14,989 nucleotides of DNA from Thermoplasmata archaeon. Lineage in GTDB: Archaea > Thermoplasmatota > Thermoplasmata > UBA184. The stretch is from positions 1 to 14,989 of the forward strand of contig JAKAZU010000018.1 in the NCBI GenBank assembly GCA_021826525.1, written 5' to 3'. Under the pieces are notes generated by a model that worked only from the letters and a program-made list of their open reading frames with translations, made no database searches and was not told where the DNA came from. Positions 6,976-12,716 of the stretch are shown in pieces. The first letter of the stretch is position 1; each line of letters opens with the position of its first letter. The position numbers were made by a program, and so were the translations under genes.

Positions 6976-7079
6976 GCCGCCGTAGCTCAGTGGTAGAGCG
7001 ATCGGCTGTTAACCGAAAGGTCAGCGGTTCGAAAGGTGGGCCCGACGTTCGAGCCCATCCCAAATCCCGCTCGGCGGCG
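6976..7079 (+). tRNA. tRNA-Asn (anticodon GTT) with ~32-nt intron in the T-loop
   Basis: Acceptor GCCGCCG (6976-6982) pairs with CGGCGGC (7072-7078), discriminator G7079, no CCA. The D-arm GCTC/GAGC is perfect and the anticodon loop CTGTTAA places GTT at 7008-7010. The T-stem AGCGG (7023-7027) finds its partner CCGCT only at 7067-7071, 39 nt away instead of 7. Removing about 32 nt (for example 7034-7065, canonical position 59/60) restores a 7-nt T-loop starting TTCGA and a 72-nt tRNA. The insert folds as GGTGGGC (7035-7041) with GCCCATC (7053-7059), as expected for a splicing-endonuclease substrate, although a textbook bulge-helix-bulge is not complete. The anticodon stem has an A-A at 27-43. 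A likely TATA, GCTATTAGC (6942-6950), overlaps the stop of the winged-helix gene. Exact intron ends are uncertain by one or two nucleotides. Confidence 0.88.
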
Positions 7080-7098
7080 CCTCATCTGCGCGTTCCCT

Positions 7099-7174
7099 GG
7101 GCCCGTAGCTTAGCCCGGCCGAGAGCGGCCGGCTCATAACCGGTTGATCGACGGTTCGAATCCGTCCGGGCCCA
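7099..7174 (+). tRNA. tRNA with CAT anticodon, probably tRNA-Ile2
   Basis: A 76-nt uninterrupted cloverleaf: acceptor GGGCCCG (7099-7105) with CGGGCCC (7167-7173), discriminator A7174; D-stem GCTT/GAGC; anticodon stem GCCGG/CCGGT with loop CTCATAA and anticodon CAT at 7135-7137; T-arm GACGG-TTCGAAT-CCGTC. CAT occurs in initiator Met, elongator Met and Ile2. The GGGCCC-type acceptor with A73 and the overall body match archaeal isoleucine tRNAs better than elongator Met, and the AGC-start of initiators is absent, so I favour Ile2, whose C34 is modified to agmatidine to read AUA. It lies 20 nt after tRNA-Asn and may share its transcript. Confidence 0.9.
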
Positions 7175-7449
7175 TCCCCATCCGGGCTTGAACACACCGG
7201 TGAGCCCCCGAGTTCTGTGAGGCGCCGTAGGCGCGCCACCGGCCCTCGGTTGCTGCCCGGGTCGGCGGACACGGACCTCCAGCGCGGGTCGCGATCGCGG
7301 TTGGCACCGAGTCCCCGAGGGCCGATGGAATGGACGGAGCGGGGCCAGAGTTCCGTGGTCGAACGGGCCCCCCATGGTACACCCCCAGCAGTTGGCCCGC
7401 GGAGAGTCCGAGGACCGGGGAATCGGCCGACCGATCCACCTCTCCCCTC
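7175..7449. other. Intergenic region, nothing recognised
   Basis: The 275 nt between the tRNA pair and the transporter stop contain no gene I can support. Minus-strand open frames crossing it consist partly of antisense tRNA (they give the familiar spurious peptide containing GRIRTVDQPVMSR). GC-rich inverted motifs such as GGCGCGCC are too short to mean much. Confidence 0.5.
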
Positions 7450-8394
7450 TCACCCTCCATCGGAGATGGGGGCACCCGGGGGCTTTCGCACTTCGCGGTA
7501 GGTCTTCCACAGGCTGTAGCCACCGATCACGCCGACGACTACGACGATGATGACCGTGGAGTAGCCGATGGAGTTGAGGTTCGGGACCGGGTTCCCGGTC
7601 GAGATCGCGACCTGGCTGAGCCACGGGGCGGCGGCAACCACCGCACCAACGGCCATGAAGGCGAGACCTCCCACATACAAGGTCCGTGCCGCGGTCGAAC
7701 GCCCGATCCGCTTGATCTGGCCCGGGGAGAGCTTCTTGCTTCGGGCTAGTTGTGCGAAGACGGCTCCCGTGACGATCTGCATCACCATGGTCCCGAGCCC
7801 GAAGCAGGTGCCCACCAGTGCCGCCCAACCGACGTTGGGCATCTCGGGAGCGAGAACGAAGACGATGATGACCGCGAATCCACCGAAGCCCCACCCGGCA
7901 ATGAATCCGTGCACGATCGCCATCCGAAGGGGTATCGGCTTTAGTTCCTCCTTCGGTGGCGGCGACTCCCTCTCGGCGACCGTGGTGTGGTGAGTGTGAT
8001 CTCGGAAGAACCCTCCGAAGAGCCGCTCCCCCCAGTGATCGAGCGGGAGGTGGATGTCGGTACCCCGCAACAGATACCATCCGGCAATGAACATCGCGAG
8101 ACCGACCATGATGTAGATCGGCCCGTCCAGGTTGTAGACTTGGTAGATTGTGGCCAACCCGAGGAATCCCAGCGCCGTGAGAATGGTCCTCTGGATGGTG
8201 AACCCCGAGGAGAACGTGAGGCCCGCCTTCATGCCGCCCCGCGTGCTGTAACTGCCGATGGAGTAGCTGAACGTGATCGGCCAGGTGTGCTCGTCGGGGG
8301 TGATGCCGTGCAGGACGCCGAGGATAAAGCCGACGGCCAGGATGGTGGGGATCGTCAGGTTCGCGGGCGGGTTCAGGATGAAGTTCAGATCCAT
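7450..8394 (-). CDS. NicO/NiCoT-like nickel or cobalt transporter
   Basis: A 314-residue membrane protein with about six to seven hydrophobic segments. Its first segment ends in GVLHGITPDEHTW (27-38), carrying H29, D34 and H36, a variant of the HX4DH-type metal signature of nickel/cobalt permeases. A second His motif, VHGFIAGWGFGG (161-172), begins the later half, as in two-repeat NicO/UreH-like proteins. Between them the cytoplasmic or external loop (115-145) is His-rich (H115, H120, H133, H135, H136), a feature of Ni/Co exporters and importers. The gene begins 9 nt after the stop of the DtxR-type regulator, so the two form an operon. Metal and direction of transport are inferred only; manganese, iron or cobalt are also possible given the regulator. 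Confidence 0.7.
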   Translation of the reverse strand: MDLNFILNPPANLTIPTILAVGFILGVLHGITPDEHTWPITFSYSIGSYSTRGGMKAGLTFSSGFTIQRTILTALGFLGLATIYQVYNLDGPIYIMVGLAMFIAGWYLLRGTDIHLPLDHWGERLFGGFFRDHTHHTTVAERESPPPKEELKPIPLRMAIVHGFIAGWGFGGFAVIIVFVLAPEMPNVGWAALVGTCFGLGTMVMQIVTGAVFAQLARSKKLSPGQIKRIGRSTAARTLYVGGLAFMAVGAVVAAAPWLSQVAISTGNPVPNLNSIGYSTVIIVVVVGVIGGYSLWKTYREVRKPPGAPISDGG

Positions 8395-8403
8395 GATGGG
8401 GAC

Positions 8404-8835
8404 CTACGGGCGCGAGTTAGCACTCCCACACGGTGGGATGGGGTCGCCGTGGGGGCAGAGGGCTGGGTGGCCTTCGGCCCGGCAGATGCGCTCGACCGTC
8501 CGGTGGTCCAGCGCCAGGTCGATTTGCCGGGCCGCGCGACACGTCTCTTGGGATGAGAACCCCAACCCCGCGAAGAGCTGCTCCGCGACTCGGTGATGCC
8601 GTTGGTAGTCCGCGATGCACGCACGGCCCCGTGACGTGAGCCGGGTCTTCCCGCGATGCCGCTCCACCAACCCGAGCCGTTCGAGGGCGGTGAGGTGGCC
8701 GAGGGCCGACGGGGGCCTTACCCGCAGGGTGGCCGAGATGGCCTTCAGCGGGGCGCCGCGGCCCGGACTCTCGCTGAGGACCACGGCTCGTAGGGCATCG
8801 ATCTGGCGACGGGTGAGGCGCTCGAGGGTCTCCAT
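8404..8835 (-). CDS. DtxR/MntR-family metal-dependent transcriptional regulator
   Basis: A 143-residue protein. Residues 5-75 form a winged helix (LKAISATLRVRPPSALGHLTALERLGLVERHRGKTRLTSRG, in two parts around the recognition helix). Residues 80-135 are the dimerisation and metal domain ending in the family signature GHPALCPHGDPIP. Expected ligand positions are H80/H81, E85, C99 and an acid at D106; where most relatives have Glu-His the protein reads IDLALDH, so the usual primary-site His appears as Leu with D110/H111 displaced. There is no C-terminal SH3/FeoA domain, as in MntR. The start at 8835 fits a TATA box 25 nt upstream, giving a leaderless transcript. A palindrome just beyond the TATA box suggests autoregulation together with the downstream transporter. 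Confidence 0.85.
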   Translation of the reverse strand: METLERLTRRQIDALRAVVLSESPGRGAPLKAISATLRVRPPSALGHLTALERLGLVERHRGKTRLTSRGRACIADYQRHHRVAEQLFAGLGFSSQETCRAARQIDLALDHRTVERICRAEGHPALCPHGDPIPPCGSANSRP

Positions 8836-8855
8836 CGGAAGACCAAGGGCTGCAG

Positions 8856-8885
8856 ATTATATACGTCCACCCCTAATTATTAGGG
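8856..8885 (-). promoter_or_regulatory. TATA box and palindromic operator of the regulator-transporter operon
   Basis: On the minus strand CGTATATAAT (8856-8865) is a strong TATA box centred ~25 nt upstream of the ATG at 8835. Seven nt further upstream is CCCTAAT-T-ATTAGGG (8871-8885), a perfect 7-bp inverted repeat around one central base. Its A/T-rich core stands out from the GC-rich surroundings, and its size and place resemble DtxR/MDR1-type operators, which sit next to the promoter. Binding here by the encoded regulator is inference. Confidence 0.7.
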
Positions 8886-9156
8886 TATAGAACACTTTGT
8901 GCTGGGTCCCGACCTGGTATTGGCGCGTCGTGGGCCGTTTCACCCTCCGACGCGTTCGGTTCGTCTCCCGAGCGGTAGAGCGATCCGATACGGCTTGATG
9001 ACCGGCCCCGATCGGCGCGTGACGGAAGAGCACGCCTTGCCGTTCTGCGAAGGAGATCTCTCACCAATCTCCAATACGAGGGCGCGGAGAGATCTCGCCA
9101 CGGCGTTGAGCGGGTCTCTTCGGAGAGAACATGGGGCGCGTGTCGAGCCGGGCCCC
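8886..9156. other. Intergenic region between metal operon promoter and 175-residue membrane protein gene
   Basis: No protein gene is supported: the plus-strand open frame here runs antisense into the 175-residue protein. The only clear structure is the 10-bp inverted repeat at 9053-9096, listed separately. GGTATAG at 8884-8890 could be a plus-strand TATA element but no gene follows it. Confidence 0.45.
9053..9096. repeat. 10-bp inverted repeat, possible terminator of the minus-strand membrane gene
   Basis: GAGATCTCTC (9053-9062) is the exact reverse complement of GAGAGATCTC (9087-9096), spaced by 24 nt. Each arm also contains the palindrome GAGATCTC or AGATCT. It lies 60 nt beyond the stop of the minus-strand gene ending at 9157, so it could fold in that 3' untranslated region. 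No T-run follows, so it is not a standard archaeal terminator. Confidence 0.4.
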
Positions 9157-9684
9157 CTACCGCCCGAACGTGACCTGCGCATCGCGCAGCTTGGCGAGCG
9201 CCCGAGCTCGCATCCGAATGAACATCGAATCGAAGACCAGCTTCTCGATCGAGTCCCACATCAACACCCAGACGAGCACGAGGAGCACGAAGTAGATGGC
9301 GAAGGTGTGGAAGCCGAGGCCGACGTCCACGAAGACGACGAGAGCCAGCGCGACGAGCGAGGTGGCAACTCCGACATACAGGGACTGCAACCCCTCCCGA
9401 CGATTGACCGCGCGTTCGAGCTCCGCCCCGTCGAACTTCACCCCGAAGAATGATCGATAGTTCCGGACGAACTGGGCTTGCGCCTCGGCGTCCAACGGCG
9501 CGTCGCCCGAGCGGATGGTCAGATCCACCGAGGGAGCCGTCCGGGCCCGCCGCGCATGGTTCTCGAGATATTCCGCGAGAGGCGCCCTCAGGATGGGCCC
9601 TCGAAAGGGGAATCCTCCACCCTCCTCCCAGATCTTCTCGGCAGGGGCCAGGTCGATCCGAAGGCGAAGGACCGGGTCCGACAT
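9157..9684 (-). CDS. Hypothetical membrane protein with two membrane segments
   Basis: A 175-residue protein I do not recognise. Residues 1-98 are hydrophilic and mixed alpha/beta in character (MSDPVLRLRIDLAPAEKIW, then a domain ending RNYRSFFGVKFDGAELERAV). Residues 101-120 and 125-143 are two adjacent hydrophobic helices joined by VGLGF, and residues 144-175 are a basic amphipathic tail (SIEKLVFDSMFIRMRARALAKLRDA). This suggests a large N-terminal cytoplasmic domain anchored by a helical hairpin, with both ends on the same side. It starts 23 nt after the 50-residue protein gene and has no visible promoter of its own, so the two are probably co-transcribed. GC-rich third positions support coding. 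Confidence 0.7.
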   Translation of the reverse strand: MSDPVLRLRIDLAPAEKIWEEGGGFPFRGPILRAPLAEYLENHARRARTAPSVDLTIRSGDAPLDAEAQAQFVRNYRSFFGVKFDGAELERAVNRREGLQSLYVGVATSLVALALVVFVDVGLGFHTFAIYFVLLVLVWVLMWDSIEKLVFDSMFIRMRARALAKLRDAQVTFGR

Positions 9685-9707
9685 GGCGGCTGCAACCCGC
9701 TCGTGGC

Positions 9708-9860
9708 TTAAGGCGGGTCGCGCGGAGGCTCGAAGGGTCCCTTAGGAGCCGAACGTGCAGGAGGAACTCCGAGACCCCGGCGTTGCCCAATCCAATAGAT
9801 GATCGCGCCCGCTACGACGACCGTCACGGCAGCGACCGCGAGCCAGACGGACGAGATCAT
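9708..9860 (-). CDS. Small single-span membrane protein (50 residues)
   Basis: An open frame from ATG at 9858-9860 to TAA at 9708-9710 encodes 50 residues. Residues 3-24 (SSVWLAVAAVTVVVAGAIIYW) form one membrane segment directly after the start, followed by IGQRRG, whose positive charge favours the C-terminus in the cytoplasm, and a Pro-rich tail ending EPPRDPP. A ribosome-binding GGAGG is found at 9864-9868, just 3 nt before the ATG. It lies 51 nt after the Gly/Cys-rich A-type protein and 23 nt before the 175-residue membrane protein, all in the same direction. No family recognised. Confidence 0.6.
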   Translation of the reverse strand: MISSVWLAVAAVTVVVAGAIIYWIGQRRGLGVPPARSAPKGPFEPPRDPP

Positions 9861-9911
9861 GCGCCTCCGAGGGCCCCGGGTTCGACGGAGAGAAAAGGTT
9901 GGTCCGTCGGC

Positions 9912-10358
9912 CTAACCGCAGCCACCCGAGCCGCAGCCACAACCACCACCGGCTTCCGCAGAGCCTCCCTGCCCAGTGGGCGCGGGGTGCTCCTCGTGGC
10001 CTTCGGGGGATTGGAGCTTCGGCGCGTTGATGCGGAAGCCGGTCTGGTCGAGCGACTGGACAAAGTCGATCTGGGCTCCATCCAGCATCTCGGCGCTGTC
10101 ATCATCGACCAAGAGAGAGAACCCGTCGACCTTCACGATGTGGTCGCCGGATTTTTGCTGGTCGAAGGCCATGCCGAACCGAGCGCCCCCGTGACCGCCG
10201 CCGCCCCCACCGCACCCGCCGCCACCCGAGCCGCATCCGCAGCCCCCGCCGCCGAGTTCGAGATAGACGCGGACCGCGGTCCCGGGCTCCTGGTTCTTGA
10301 TGAGCTCCCGGACCTGATCCTGCGCTTCCTTGGTTACGTCCACTTTGATACTATTCAT
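9912..10358 (-). CDS. A-type (HesB/IscA-like) protein with Gly/Cys-rich insertion and tail
   Basis: A 148-residue relative of A-type Fe-S carriers. The fold is recognisable: IKVDVTKEAQDQVRELIKNQ (4-23), VRVYLELGGGGC (29-40), FGMAFDQQKSGDHIVKVDGFSLLVDDDSAEMLDGAQIDFV and TGFRINAP (106-113). The normal GGGCSGLSYG turn is replaced by a ~22-residue Gly/Cys stretch (36-58, cysteines C40, C42, C49 and H56). The C-terminal CxCG is displaced by a Pro/Glu linker to a Gly-rich tail with C140, C142 and C147. All six cysteines lie in these Gly-rich segments. Start: ATG 10358 with GAGGAGG at 10368-10374, 9 nt upstream. The gene follows a canonical A-type gene by 74 nt and has its own TATA. It may carry Fe-S or another metal; the function is inferred from the fold. 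Confidence 0.82.
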   Translation of the reverse strand: MNSIKVDVTKEAQDQVRELIKNQEPGTAVRVYLELGGGGCGCGSGGGGCGGGGGGHGGARFGMAFDQQKSGDHIVKVDGFSLLVDDDSAEMLDGAQIDFVQSLDQTGFRINAPKLQSPEGHEEHPAPTGQGGSAEAGGGCGCGSGGCG

Positions 10359-10367
10359 GTGTAGGGC

Positions 10368-10411
10368 CCTCCTCGCAACCCTGCTCGATGATGGGTTCCG
10401 GGCCTATTTAG
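10368..10411 (-). promoter_or_regulatory. Promoter and ribosome-binding site of the Gly/Cys-rich A-type gene
   Basis: On the minus strand CTAAATAG (10404-10411) is a good TATA box ~50 nt upstream of the ATG. GAGGAGG (10368-10374) is a strong Shine-Dalgarno sequence 9 nt before the ATG. A start site near 10382 would give a ~24-nt leader, in contrast to the leaderless genes around it. Confidence 0.6.
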
Positions 10412-10432
10412 CGTTCCCGGAAGCGGAACGGC

Positions 10433-10762
10433 TCACGCGGAGAACGATTTGCCGCAGGAGCAGGTCTCTTTCGCGTTGGGGTTGTAGATCTTGAAGCCGG
10501 ACTCTTCGAGTCCCATCAGGAAGTCGACCTTGAGCCCCTCGAGGAGCGGAGCGCTCGCGTGATCGACGACGACCGTGAGCCCGTGTTCGCGGTAGGCGAC
10601 CTCGTCGCCGGTCTCGAGCTTGTCGAAGCTCATCCCGTAGGAGAGCCCCGAGCATCCCCCGCCCTGGACGTACAGGCGTAGGGCCGAGTCGGGCTTCCCC
10701 TGCTTTTCCATGATCTTCAGCACCTGCTCGCGGGCCGAAGGGGTCACCTCTATGGTTACCAT
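10433..10762 (-). CDS. A-type iron-sulfur cluster carrier (IscA/ErpA/HesB family)
   Basis: A 109-residue protein of canonical family length, with the three conserved cysteines of A-type carriers: C37 in GGGCSGLSYG and C101/C103 in ETCSCG near the C-terminus. These bind Fe-S clusters, usually at a dimer interface, for delivery to apoproteins. The start is MVTIEVTPSAREQVLKIM, at ATG 10762, because the conserved fold begins there and GGAGG (10768-10772) sits 5 nt upstream; the open frame extends much further but the extension is antisense to the amidotransferase gene. It is divergent from that gene, with 114 nt between starts, and is followed by the Gly/Cys-rich paralogue. Genus-level naming (iscA, erpA or sufA) is not justified by sequence alone. 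Confidence 0.93.
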   Translation of the reverse strand: MVTIEVTPSAREQVLKIMEKQGKPDSALRLYVQGGGCSGLSYGMSFDKLETGDEVAYREHGLTVVVDHASAPLLEGLKVDFLMGLEESGFKIYNPNAKETCSCGKSFSA

Positions 10763-10847
10763 GAACGCCTCCGACCGTTCTAGTTCAGGTGGGGGGATAA
10801 GGGTTGCTTGCCGAGGGAAGCGTGCGTAACGCGTTCGCCCGACCGGC

Positions 10848-10855
10848 TTAATGTA
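10848..10855 (+). promoter_or_regulatory. TATA box of the class II amidotransferase gene
   Basis: TTAATGTA is centred ~26 nt upstream of the ATG at 10877, the leaderless-promoter spacing. There is no Shine-Dalgarno before this ATG. Together with the divergent A-type promoter (A/T-rich CCTTATCC on the minus strand at 10795-10802) it forms a short divergent promoter region. Confidence 0.55.
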
Positions 10856-10876
10856 CGGTTCGCCCTTGGTCGGGCC

Positions 10877-11740
10877 ATGTGTCGCCTCTTCGGCCAATTG
10901 ACCGCCGCGGACCAGCCCGCCCATGCCTGGCTGCTCGATTCCGAGCGTTCGCTCTTCCGGCAATCGAACGCGAGCCCGGAGACCGCGCAGGCCGATGGAT
11001 GGGGCATCGCTTGGTATGAACCGGATGGGCGGATCCACATCGAGAAAGGGGTCGAGGGGGCGTTCGCATTGACGGAGCGCGCGCACTTCGAGCGAGCCTC
11101 GCGAGATGCCCATGGCACGCTCGTCATCGGCCACCTGCGCCACGCGAGCAACCCGCTCGGCCTTCCGCGGGAGAAGCTGCTGGCGCTGGAGAATAGCCAG
11201 CCGTTCCACGGTTCGAAGGACCTCTTCGCGCACAACGGCGCGATCCCCCTTCCCACCCAGACACGCCCGTACCTGGGCCGATTTGCCGCGGACGTGCGGG
11301 GCGTCAATGACAGTGAAGTGCTCTTCTGGCTCCTGGCCCACCATGCGGAGGGCTCGGGTAACCCGCTCGCGGCCTACGCGCGAACAGTGGAAGATCTCGT
11401 CCAGGTGTGGGAAGCGAACGGACGCCCCGGAACCGCCCCGTACTCCGGGTTGAACGTCCTGTACTCCCCCGGACCGGATGAGCTCTGGGCGTTTTGCCAT
11501 TGGAAGGGAGACGTCGGCTGCAGCCTCCTCGCCTCCGACCGTCCGTACTACGAAATGACGTATCGCGAGGAACCGGGGCGGTTGGTCGTCGGGAGCGAAC
11601 CGTTCGACGGTCGGGCCGGATGGACGAGCCTCGCGAATGGTCACTATCTCACCGCCCGTCGAGAGGGACGCCGCCTGCGCATCCGCACCGGATCGATCCC
11701 CCTCGTGGCCTCCGCGTTCGTCCCGATCTCACCGGCGTAG
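10877..11740 (+). CDS. Class II glutamine amidotransferase (YafJ/EgtC-like)
   Basis: A 287-residue N-terminal-nucleophile hydrolase that releases ammonia from glutamine or cleaves a gamma-glutamyl amide. The start at 10877 is fixed by MCRLFG, leaving C2 as the catalytic N-terminal residue after Met removal. Other class II motifs are DGWGIAWY (40-47), GHLRHAS (85-91) with the glutamine-carboxylate-binding Arg, and FAHNGAI (117-123). Length and lack of a synthase domain place it with the stand-alone YafJ/EgtC-like group rather than with PurF, GlmS or AsnB. The physiological acceptor or substrate is unknown. It is 22 nt upstream of a nucleotidyltransferase-fold gene, with which it is probably co-transcribed. 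Confidence 0.9.
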   Translation: MCRLFGQLTAADQPAHAWLLDSERSLFRQSNASPETAQADGWGIAWYEPDGRIHIEKGVEGAFALTERAHFERASRDAHGTLVIGHLRHASNPLGLPREKLLALENSQPFHGSKDLFAHNGAIPLPTQTRPYLGRFAADVRGVNDSEVLFWLLAHHAEGSGNPLAAYARTVEDLVQVWEANGRPGTAPYSGLNVLYSPGPDELWAFCHWKGDVGCSLLASDRPYYEMTYREEPGRLVVGSEPFDGRAGWTSLANGHYLTARREGRRLRIRTGSIPLVASAFVPISPA

Positions 11741-11762
11741 GGGCGGGGTACCCGGGGGCTCG

Positions 11763-12662
11763 ATGACCTCGAGCGAGATGCTCTCTGGCCCGGACCTCGG
11801 CGGAGGCCTCCTCCACCAGCTCACGATCGACCGGGAGGGCGATCGGACCGGGTACACCTTCCACGCGCAGGACGGCGGGGTCGACGCGGGGGGTCCGGCG
11901 AAAGGCACACCGGAGCCCTTCGGATACCGAACCACTCCGACCGCCTGCACGTTCGGCGGGCCCCGCTGCTGGCACCGCGGGTTCGTGCTCGGAGAGGCCG
12001 AAGCGCCGCGCGTGCGCATGGCCTACAACCGGATGCGGTTCGTCATGGTGCCGATGCTCGAACAGCGCTACGGTGGCCGGCCCCCCACGATCGACGCGGC
12101 ACTGGAAGAGATCGCGGGCCGCCTGTCGGATCCGGCGCGCGGACCGGCGTTTCCCTGGTACGTGGGCGGATCGACGGCCTCGTATCTCTTGGGCGCGGCG
12201 ATCGCCCCGGAGGACATCGACCTCGGCACGACCCGCGAGGGGATCGACCGCATCGCATCGGCGATGTCGGAGTATCTCATCGAGCCCACGGCGACGACCG
12301 ACTGGCCGCGCGTGGGGGAGGTGTACGCCGCGCGCGCCTTCGTCGGGACCGTCCGAGACGGAGCGCGTGTGGAGTGGGCCCATCGCGGGGGCGTTCCCTC
12401 CGCCGCACCGGAAGAGTGGACCGGTGATCTCGCTCGCGTTCGGACCGAACCGGTGGACTTCCACGGCTTCGCCCTCCGGGCCACACGGCCGGAGTACGCG
12501 CTCCTCCGGGCCGCGGAGACGGGTCGGCTCGAGCGCATCGAGCCCCTGGTCGCCACCCTCCGCACGCTCGGCCCTGACCCGTCCCTCCTCCAGGAGCTTC
12601 TCGGCGTCTCGACGCTACCGGCACCCGCCCGCGATGCGCTCCTCGCACGATGCGTCGCGTGA
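11763..12662 (+). CDS. Nucleotidyltransferase-fold protein with unrecognised N-terminal region
   Basis: A 299-residue protein. Residues 130-155 carry a DNA polymerase beta-type signature: WYVGGSTASYLLG (132-144) followed by APEDIDLGT with D151 and D153, as in GG[ST]...DxD minimal nucleotidyltransferases and AbiEii-like proteins. A possible third carboxylate is E204 in ARVEWA. Residues 57-95 (TTPTACTFGGPRCWHRGFVL then MAYNRMRFVMVPM) are an N-terminal region with two cysteines and a Trp-His pair that I do not recognise. The C-terminal 240-299 is helical (PEYALLRAAETGRLERIEPL), like the helical domain next to such folds. ATG 11763 was chosen since the longer open frame overlaps the preceding gene. 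Only the fold is supported; substrate (nucleotide to RNA, protein or small molecule) is unknown. Confidence 0.68.
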   Translation: MTSSEMLSGPDLGGGLLHQLTIDREGDRTGYTFHAQDGGVDAGGPAKGTPEPFGYRTTPTACTFGGPRCWHRGFVLGEAEAPRVRMAYNRMRFVMVPMLEQRYGGRPPTIDAALEEIAGRLSDPARGPAFPWYVGGSTASYLLGAAIAPEDIDLGTTREGIDRIASAMSEYLIEPTATTDWPRVGEVYAARAFVGTVRDGARVEWAHRGGVPSAAPEEWTGDLARVRTEPVDFHGFALRATRPEYALLRAAETGRLERIEPLVATLRTLGPDPSLLQELLGVSTLPAPARDALLARCVA

Positions 12663-12685
12663 GCCCCGTTCCTTTGGAGCCGATA

Positions 12686-12694
12686 GTTCTTAGA
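12686..12694 (+). promoter_or_regulatory. TATA box of the Cas4-like gene
   Basis: GTTCTTAGA lies ~26 nt upstream of the ATG at 12717, fitting a leaderless transcript, so this gene can be transcribed separately from the preceding nucleotidyltransferase gene that stops at 12662. Confidence 0.45.
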
Positions 12695-12716
12695 CCTCCG
12701 CACGAGCCGGCTATCG

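Noticed and set aside
7082..8080. Minus-strand frame crossing the tRNA genes
   Set aside because: Overlaps the NicO-like gene in another frame and contains antisense tRNA sequence, a well-known source of false protein entries.
10763..11644. N-terminal extension of the canonical A-type carrier frame
   Set aside because: The extension is antisense to the amidotransferase gene; the family begins at the ATG at 10762, which has GGAGG upstream.
11649..12464. Minus-strand frame of 271 codons
   Set aside because: Antisense to the nucleotidyltransferase gene, whose GGS and DxD motifs are intact.
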